A stretch of DNA of 64,000 nucleotides from Heracleum sosnowskyi (Eukaryota > Streptophyta > Magnoliopsida > Apiales > Apiaceae), in NCBI GenBank assembly GCA_030848705.1, contig CM061245.1, positions 76,929,564 through 76,993,563 on the forward strand, given 5' to 3'. Position 1 is the stretch's first letter, and each line of letters starts with the position of its first letter. Shown here one piece after another: positions 61,863-64,000 of the stretch. A program made the translations under genes and the position numbers. Under the pieces are notes generated by a model that was not told the DNA's origin, searched no databases, and worked only from the letters and a program-made list of their open reading frames with translations.

Positions 61863-62293
61863 TCTATACTATAATATTATAAGCAAATTAACATTTATTT
61901 AATTGGTTGGTAGTTTGGTACTCTAAATGATAACAGTTAGATAAAAGAGAACCGTAATATTAAAAAACAAAATCTTTCTTGATATCTAAAATACTCTCAC
62001 GTTCGAATCCGTTAACAACATATAATTATTAGACATTTATATTATCAAATTTTCTAAGCTAAGTTCACAAGTTCAAGATTATTTTTCCGTCAACATATTA
62101 ATTTTTTTATTAAAATACAAACAAATGCTGAGAATAACATCATACATATATTATTATAATATATATATATATATATATTAATTATATATATTATTCTTAA
62201 TTTTTATAATTTATTTTTTTACTAATAAAACTATATAAATCAAAATATAAATAATAAGATAAAAATACTAAAATTCATACGTGCATAAGCTAG
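61863..62293 (+). mobile_element. Small Helitron-like element, eroded end
   Basis: It starts TCTATACTATAATATTATAA after an A and ends acgtgcataag CTAG followed by T. The 3' hairpin is reduced to one arm (CGTGCAT), so it is likely a decayed copy. Confidence 0.5.
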
Positions 62294-62547
62294 TTCTCAA
62301 AATAAGTGAATATATGACCGTTTAACCAAAAAAAAAGTAGTGAAAGAGTGATAGGTGCATGCCAAAAAATTCTAAAATTTTACAAAAAGAGAAATAAGTA
62401 ATTAGGTATCTACGGAGTAGCCCTTGACAAATCCAAGGAAAAGAATTATGAAAGGAAATAGTGTGAAACAGTGAGCCTCAGGTGACAGTGGTACAGAACC
62501 TAGCTTTTGTATGAGAAAAAAGATTCCGGTAAAAAGAGCAATTTGTC

Positions 62548-63655
62548 TAGGGCTGTAAACGAACAGAGTCGAGCCGAGTTTAGTCCGAATCGAGCCGAGC
62601 TTGATTTTTTTTTAAAACGAACAGAGTCGAGCCGAGCTTTCTAATCGAACGAAAAGTGATGTTCAAGATCGGCTCGTTAATAAACGAGTCGAACACGAGT
62701 TTGTTCACGAACATTTCGAGTCGAGCCGAACACAAACCGAACTCGAGTCGAGTCGAGTTGTTCACTTATAGTTCGTACTTTTATACGCAACCAAATCCAA
62801 TTTTTAAAATTACTTACCCGATTTACAGTCTCACGCCTAAAATCACATATTAAGAATACACTATTATGTTTGAATTTCAATACTAAAGTTAATTTATTTT
62901 CTTATAATAATTATATTAGGTTAATATTTGTATTTATGAGTAATCAAACCTTACTCACTTTACCTAATAACAATAGTTAAAATAAAACAATTTTATCACC
63001 AACGTAGAGCCTCTCTATCTTGGCTTTTAATTTGAAATTTGAGGAGGCTAACAACTTTTTATTCCAAGATACTCTTATTAACCTTAAATTCACTAAAAAT
63101 CTCATATTTCTCCTCAATTTTAAGAGGTACGAGCCACTTTTAAATAATATTATATAATAAATTAATAAAACAAACTCTTTTTTTCTATTCACTTTCTTTT
63201 GTAATTTTATTAATGCAACTTATAAATTTTAATAATGAAAAACTAATTTGGATTGGATATAAAGAGTTTAACTTTTGGTTGTACGTTGATGTTATACCTT
63301 TTAGATATAACAAATACAATTCTCTATTCAACCACAAAATAACTAAAATAGATCGCAATTAAGTTTTATTTAACATATTCAAATTGTTAAGGATATTATG
63401 AAATTCACAATTTATAATTAGTTAAACGAATCGAGCCGAGTTTAACGAGTTCGAGCCGAGCTCGAGCCGATCCCGAGCAAAACGAGCCGAGTTCGAGTCG
63501 AACAGGTGTAAAGCTCGGCTCGAGCTCATTTACTAACCGAACACATTTTCATGTTCAAGCTCGTGTTCATTTAGTAAACGAACCGAGCCGAGTCCATCTA
63601 AAACGAGCCGAGCTCGAGTTTTGTTCACGAACGGCTCTGTTCGCTTACAGCCCTA
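62548..63655. mobile_element. Non-autonomous hAT element, 1108 bp, perfect 8-bp target duplication
   Basis: AATTTGTC flanks both sides (62540-62547, 63656-63663). The ends are inverted: TAGGGCTGTAAACGAACAGA against TCTGTTCGCTTACAGCCCTA. Subterminal regions of ~230 bp at each end are packed with GAGCCGAG/CTCGGCTC and TCGAGT motifs in both orientations; the middle is AT-rich. No transposase is encoded. Confidence 0.9.
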
Positions 63656-63663
63656 AATTTGTC

Positions 63664-64000
63664 ATTCTACAATGTTATCACTATACCCACTTTTTCTTAC
63701 AGGAAATTAAAGTACTTGCGGTGGAGTAAAGTATGTCAAAAATGTACATAGATTTGTCTACTAAAATTATGGGAAAAACTGTTGAGCAGTGAGTTTACTA
63801 AGCTCACAACACTGTAACCAACTCTTACCGACAACAAACCCCTCCACTAAATCAGCAATAACTTGACCATAATGGTTAATTAAATATGCAGCTAATTTTT
63901 AAAATGCAGTATGTGTATTAAAAACACTTTACTGTTAATTATGTATTCATTATATTGAAAAAAGTTTTATGAATATCACTATTTTATTAGATATTTGAAG
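63664..64000. other. Right edge of window, no gene
   Basis: AT-rich sequence with no recognisable exon or repeat. Confidence 0.5.

Overview
The window is AT-rich nuclear DNA from a flowering plant. The evidence is GT/AG introns, a plant-type Sec1/Munc18 gene, Copia retrotransposons primed by initiator-Met tRNA, Helitrons, and Mutator-like and hAT elements. It looks eudicot, but I cannot name the species. There is one clear host gene. Almost everything else is transposable-element DNA, much of it nested.

Region 1 (1-13.3 kb, + strand) holds 19 exons of a KEULE/SEC1-type syntaxin-binding protein. All exons join in frame (1872 nt, 623 codons plus stop). Only about the first 43 residues of the family's usual length are missing, presumably encoded upstream of the window. 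Its introns carry a 2.2-kb Helitron and several MITEs.

Region 2 (13.3-19.3 kb) is non-coding. It has two non-autonomous Helitrons, a long palindromic (AC)(AT)(GT) microsatellite and a possible small exon relic on the minus strand.

Region 3 (19.34-30.49 kb) is an 11.15-kb Copia element of SIRE/Maximus type, with a TCGTC target duplication and LTRs about 1.6% diverged. Protease, integrase and the 5' half of reverse transcriptase are deleted, which fuses gag in frame to RT/RNase H. Downstream lie a small ORF with its own TATA-like box and a long broken additional ORF with a probable intron. A short motif (YGACAGYA, complement TRCTGTCR) recurs dozens of times in the LTRs, in non-coding internal DNA and, in one fixed reading frame, inside the additional ORF.

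Region 4 (30.5-46.9 kb) is layered Helitrons, hAT and Mutator-type MITEs, GA microsatellites, a diverged ~150-bp tandem array, and a ~4-kb Helitron cluster present as two tandem copies. The second copy is split by region 5. A ~110-bp repeat marks the old host sequence between insertions.

Region 5 (46.88-58.30 kb) is a Mutator-like element with a 42-bp perfect inner inverted repeat. Two gene units point inward from its ends: a transposase relic lacking its catalytic core (left) and an intact small GRF zinc-finger/membrane protein (right). Between them sits a second Copia element (49.335-57.717 kb) with 1445-bp LTRs that I read as differing at one base. Despite that youth it lacks integrase and most of RT/RNase H.

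Region 6 (58.3-64 kb) is the rest of the split Helitron copy, a small Helitron and a 1.1-kb hAT element with a perfect 8-bp target duplication. I found no tRNA, rRNA or CRISPR feature.
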